From positions 1-9,054 of the forward strand of contig JABHFC010000302.1 of assembly GCA_018676275.1 (NCBI GenBank): DNA of 9,054 bases, given 5' to 3'. Numbering within the stretch: position 1 is the first letter of the stretch; the number at the start of each line of letters is the position of its first letter. Source of the stretch: Gammaproteobacteria bacterium. GTDB lineage: Bacteria; Pseudomonadota; Gammaproteobacteria; Eutrophobiales; Eutrophobiaceae. Made by a program: the position numbers and the translations under genes. This document shows positions 5,794-9,054 of this stretch, piece after piece. The notes below the pieces were generated by a model, which saw only the letters and a list, made by a program, of their open reading frames with translations, did no database searches and was not told the origin of the DNA.

Positions 5794-7701
5794 ATGTCAA
5801 TCTTCATGTCACTCTGTTCGCGTCTCGCATTTTATCAGCTGTTCTTTTTACTATTGCTGTTGCCCAACCAAATAAATGCAGAACAGGTAAAGCATACGGC
5901 GATAGATGCAGCTGGCTTGTATGCAGAGAAATGTTTGCTCTGTCACGCCCGCCCCGGACCATGGCCTGATGCTGCAGGATTATCAAAACTCAGTACTGAA
6001 GAAGTGTATCGAGTACTCACGGCCGGACTCATGCGTGAAATCGCGAATGATCTGAACGATGCAGAAAGACAGTCTATAGCAAATTACGTGGGCGGTCTGA
6101 ATCCGGATAAACCTTCACTGGCTAGTGGCGGGCTTTGCAGCAAGGACCACAAAGACAAGACGCATTCTCAAGCTGCCTCCGGCAACTGGTTCGGATGGTC
6201 TGTTGATAACGGCAATGATCGCTACGTCCGTGATATCAGTCTCAGTAAATCACAGGTGTCAGGACTAAAGTTAAAATGGTCATTTGTTTTTCCTGACACA
6301 GCTCCTTTTACCAGCGCTAGCAACCAGCCAACTGTAGTTGATGGGCGACTCTATATCGGCAACATGAACAGCATGGTCTATGCTCTCGACGCAAACACAG
6401 GATGTACACACTGGTCATTTAAAGCACGTAGCCATGTTCGTTCAGTTATTGCTGTTTCAGGGGAAACCCTTGTCTTTGCCGACTATGAAACAAATGTATA
6501 TGTGCTTGATGCACAGAGTGGGGCCATCCGCTGGATCGAACGAGCAGATGAGCAACCCTCGGCCCGAGTAAACGGCAACGTGGCATTACATAATGGTGTT
6601 GTTTATGTGCCCATATCTTCTAATCAGGAATTTACCGTGTCCTTTCGGCCGGAGGCATCCTGTTGCAGTTTTCGTGGAATGATCGTGGCGTTCGATGTAA
6701 AAACCGGTAAAAAATTATGGAAGACCTCGCTTATAGATGAACCACTTCAGGAGTTAGGACCCAATGCCAAAGGCGTAATGCGTTACGGGCCTTCCGGCGT
6801 CGCTGTCTGGTCGGTACCGACGATCGATATCAAGCGTCAATTACTTTATGTCACCACGGCTAATCAGCTTACTGAGCCAAGAGTTGAAGAATCGGACGCG
6901 GTTGTCGCTCTGGATCTTAACACTGGTAAGAAACAGTGGGTTAAATCCCTTGTACCTGCGGCATATCAACAGGGTGATATCTGGAATAGTGGATGCGAAT
7001 CGGAAATGATGTTCAACGAATCTGAAAGTCATTGTCCACCAGTAAATGTAAAGCACGAAGGGGATCGAGAGATTGGTGCGCCCGCTGTATTGAAGACTCT
7101 CGCAAATGGCGAGGATGCGCTTCTGGTTGGCACAAAAGATGGATATTTATACGCGCTTAATCCAGACAGTGAAGGTGAATTGTTGTGGCAACTTCGGCTT
7201 GGCACATTAGACCCGGGGCGAGGTCCGATATTCGGTGGCATTGAGCATGGTATCGCAGTGGATGATAAGTACGCATATGTGCCCATTGCAGATATTAGTT
7301 TTGTTCAGCAAACCTCAAAGGGCAGTATGGCACGAGTCGAACTTGAAACAGGTAAGCTCGTCTGGCAGAAAAAAGCTGCGAGTGATACCTGTAAAGACAA
7401 ACCCTTTGGCTGTAACAATGGCTACATGGGCGCACCGACAGTGGTGGGGAATATTCTGTTTGCTGGATCTGCCGATGGTAATTTACGCGCTTTTGATGCC
7501 AGTAATGGAAAAATCGTCTGGAGCTACGATACGGTACGACAATACACTGGTGTTAATGGATTGAAGGGATCAGGCGGCGCGATAAATCGGAACGGCCCCA
7601 CGATTGCCAATGGTATGCTTTATCAAACATCTGGATATGGTCATCTTGCCATGGGCATGCCGGGGAATGTATTACTCGCTTTCGAAATACCCGAGAATTA
7701 A
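5794..7701 (+). CDS. Periplasmic cytochrome c-PQQ quinoprotein dehydrogenase (PVA dehydrogenase-like)
   Basis: A secreted quinohemoprotein of 635 aa. Residues 1-29 form a Sec signal peptide (hydrophobic run LFFLLLLLP, likely cut after INA). The cytochrome c domain follows at about 35-110, with CLLCH at Cys47/Cys50/His51 and Met80 (TAGLM) as likely sixth heme ligand. The remaining ~500 residues are a PQQ beta-propeller with seven clear blade-end W motifs of the type TGKKLW, plus KLKWSF as a probable eighth. Adjacent Cys290-Cys291 (CCSFRGM) recall the vicinal disulfide of quinoprotein alcohol dehydrogenases. Asn357 (TTANQ) and Lys448 (GTKDG) are candidate Ca2+ and PQQ contacts. The order heme then propeller, and the length, match polyvinyl alcohol dehydrogenase (cytochrome), unlike most quinohemoprotein alcohol dehydrogenases, whose heme domain is C-terminal. 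AAGGG lies 6 bases before the ATG. No PQQ biosynthesis gene is visible. The natural substrate is unknown; a secondary or polyol-type alcohol is one possibility. Confidence 0.85.
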   Translation: MSIFMSLCSRLAFYQLFFLLLLLPNQINAEQVKHTAIDAAGLYAEKCLLCHARPGPWPDAAGLSKLSTEEVYRVLTAGLMREIANDLNDAERQSIANYVGGLNPDKPSLASGGLCSKDHKDKTHSQAASGNWFGWSVDNGNDRYVRDISLSKSQVSGLKLKWSFVFPDTAPFTSASNQPTVVDGRLYIGNMNSMVYALDANTGCTHWSFKARSHVRSVIAVSGETLVFADYETNVYVLDAQSGAIRWIERADEQPSARVNGNVALHNGVVYVPISSNQEFTVSFRPEASCCSFRGMIVAFDVKTGKKLWKTSLIDEPLQELGPNAKGVMRYGPSGVAVWSVPTIDIKRQLLYVTTANQLTEPRVEESDAVVALDLNTGKKQWVKSLVPAAYQQGDIWNSGCESEMMFNESESHCPPVNVKHEGDREIGAPAVLKTLANGEDALLVGTKDGYLYALNPDSEGELLWQLRLGTLDPGRGPIFGGIEHGIAVDDKYAYVPIADISFVQQTSKGSMARVELETGKLVWQKKAASDTCKDKPFGCNNGYMGAPTVVGNILFAGSADGNLRAFDASNGKIVWSYDTVRQYTGVNGLKGSGGAINRNGPTIANGMLYQTSGYGHLAMGMPGNVLLAFEIPEN

Positions 7702-7718
7702 AATACTAAAATATTTCT

Positions 7719-9050
7719 ATGATTGAGAAAGACCTACGCAGTTACCTGCAAAAAATGGAGGAAGCAGGCGAGCTTCTTCGTATCAGGAAGGAAGTTGACC
7801 GAGTAAAGGAAGCCTCTGCCCTTCTAAAGCAAAGTGTTGGGAAGGGAAAGGCTCTTCTTTTTGAGAATCTCTCCGACAGCTCAATGCCTGCCGTTGGTAA
7901 CACGATGGCTTCAAGAAAATGGATTGTGAAAGCACTGCAATGTGGCGAACAAAGTCTTGCCTCCTGGTTTACTGCGCGAACATCAAATGGTATTCCTCCG
8001 GTTCTACTTGAATCCTCATCGGTCAAAGAAGTAGTCGAGGATTCCGTAGACCTGAGTAAACTTCCGATATTTACTTTCTACGAAAAAGACGGTGGTCCCT
8101 ATATAACCGGTGGTATTGGTATTCAAAAAGACCCGGAGACGGGTAAACAAAATGCCGGTTACTACAGTTTACAGTTAATGGGAAAGAACCGCCTGGGACT
8201 ACACATGCTTGAACAGACACATGGATTCGAGATTTTTCAGAAAAGGGAAAAACTTGGCCTACCAACCGAGATGGCTATCGCCATAGGTCTTCATCCAATA
8301 GAAATGTTAGCCGCTGCAACCCATACTCCCCTTGATGAATTCGAAGTAGCAGGTTCACTTCGAGGGGAAGCGCTTGAATTAGTCAAATGTGATGGTATAG
8401 ATGTTGATGTACCCGCTCATGCAGAGATCATTCTCGAAGGAACTATTCTTGCGGATGAAAAAGAAGCTGAGGGACCGATTGGCGACTGGCTTGGTTACTA
8501 TGCTCTCGTTGAGGACCGACATATTCTCAGGATTGATAGAATTACAACTCGTAAAGATCCGATTTATCAAAGCGTGATGGCCGGTTCGGCCGAGGAAAAC
8601 CTGCTTATATCTGTGCCACGGGAAACCGATGTACTGAATGCTGCAAAAAAAGTAAGTCCTGCAGTCACCAAAGTTTCCATGGATCCCTTTCTTCCCATTT
8701 GCATTATTCAAATAAATAAAACAGCTGAAGACGAAGCGATGCAGGTTATTAATACTGTTTTAGAAGATGTTCCATTTATCAATATCTGTATTACCGTAGA
8801 CGAGGACGTAGACATCTATAACATGAATGATGTTTTGTGGGCGGTGGTGACACGTTCACACTTCGAAGAAGATGTGAGTGTTGTTTCAGATCTTTTGGGA
8901 TTTGCACGTGACCCATTTGGTGTTTACAAATCGAAACTGGCAATTGATGCCACCTATCCGCTTGAACACGGGCAACATTTCCAACGAGCGAAGCTTCTCA
9001 ATACTGATCTAAATCTCGATGATTACCTTGAGCCAGTTATAAATAATTAG
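7719..9050 (+). CDS. UbiD-family prFMN-dependent decarboxylase-like protein with Arg-to-Ser at the active site
   Basis: A member of the UbiD (3-octaprenyl-4-hydroxybenzoate carboxy-lyase) family, whose enzymes reversibly (de)carboxylate aromatic or unsaturated acids with prenylated FMN made by UbiX. The N-terminus DLRSYLQKMEEAGELLRI and the segments LLFENL, FEVAGSLRGEALELVKC and EGPIGDWLGYY are diagnostic. Likely metal/prFMN ligands are Asn145, His168 and Glu220. The acid pair Glu251 and Asp256 is present, but the catalytic Arg, expected in the motif N-x3-Y-R, is Ser150 (NAGYYS). At 443 aa it is somewhat shorter than E. coli UbiD (about 497 aa). It starts 17 bases after the PQQ-enzyme stop, with no clear Shine-Dalgarno; an in-frame stop just upstream and the good fit of the N-terminus fix the ATG. 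Probably cotranscribed with the PQQ enzyme. No UbiX is in the window. Substrate unknown; a role in ubiquinone synthesis is unlikely given the neighbours and the active-site change. Confidence 0.88.
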   Translation: MIEKDLRSYLQKMEEAGELLRIRKEVDRVKEASALLKQSVGKGKALLFENLSDSSMPAVGNTMASRKWIVKALQCGEQSLASWFTARTSNGIPPVLLESSSVKEVVEDSVDLSKLPIFTFYEKDGGPYITGGIGIQKDPETGKQNAGYYSLQLMGKNRLGLHMLEQTHGFEIFQKREKLGLPTEMAIAIGLHPIEMLAAATHTPLDEFEVAGSLRGEALELVKCDGIDVDVPAHAEIILEGTILADEKEAEGPIGDWLGYYALVEDRHILRIDRITTRKDPIYQSVMAGSAEENLLISVPRETDVLNAAKKVSPAVTKVSMDPFLPICIIQINKTAEDEAMQVINTVLEDVPFINICITVDEDVDIYNMNDVLWAVVTRSHFEEDVSVVSDLLGFARDPFGVYKSKLAIDATYPLEHGQHFQRAKLLNTDLNLDDYLEPVINN

Positions 9051-9054
9051 TTTA

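Noticed and set aside
7235..7564. 109-codon plus-strand open frame inside the PQQ-enzyme gene
   Set aside because: It overlaps the propeller gene in another frame and its translation shows no domain, so it is a shadow of the real gene.
7719..9050. UbiD of ubiquinone biosynthesis
   Set aside because: The protein is shorter than E. coli UbiD, lacks the catalytic Arg, and sits in an operon with a secreted PQQ dehydrogenase rather than with ubiquinone genes.

Overview
The window looks like a chromosomal segment of a respiratory, Gram-negative proteobacterium, most likely a gammaproteobacterium. This rests on the aminotransferase, which is AspC-like in length and active-site numbering, on NapG/NapH-type quinol dehydrogenase subunits, and on a periplasmic c-type cytochrome/PQQ-type dehydrogenase. 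The species cannot be told from the sequence. No mobile element, tRNA, rRNA or CRISPR array is visible.

Layout. (1) 1-606 (+): a TetR-family regulator whose 5' end lies outside the window. (2) 668-4221 (-): a tight three-gene operon transcribed napG-like, napH-like, molybdopterin oxidoreductase, with gaps of only 3-5 bases. It converges on the tetR gene. (3) 4222-4478: a divergent intergenic region with an FNR/ANR-like dyad. (4) 4479-5669 (+): an aspartate/aromatic aminotransferase closed by a very strong intrinsic terminator (5677-5722). (5) 5794-9050 (+): a probable two-gene operon, a secreted cytochrome c-PQQ-propeller dehydrogenase (polyvinyl alcohol dehydrogenase-like architecture) followed 17 bases later by a UbiD-family decarboxylase.

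How the genes may work together. NapG and NapH are normally the quinol dehydrogenase arm of periplasmic nitrate reductase. Here the catalytic partner is not NapA but a shorter molybdenum/tungsten bis-PGD enzyme with one N-terminal [4Fe-4S] cluster, a candidate Cys metal ligand and no Tat signal. The three genes look like a self-contained redox module linking the quinone pool to an unknown cytoplasmic substrate. The PQQ enzyme would oxidise an alcohol or similar group in the periplasm and pass electrons to its own heme c. The UbiD-like protein would act on a carboxylic acid in the cytoplasm using prenylated FMN, but it has Ser where the family has its catalytic Arg. The aminotransferase looks like ordinary central metabolism.

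The strongest leads are the NapGH-molybdoenzyme module and the Arg-to-Ser change in the UbiD-like protein. No substrate can be named from the sequence alone.
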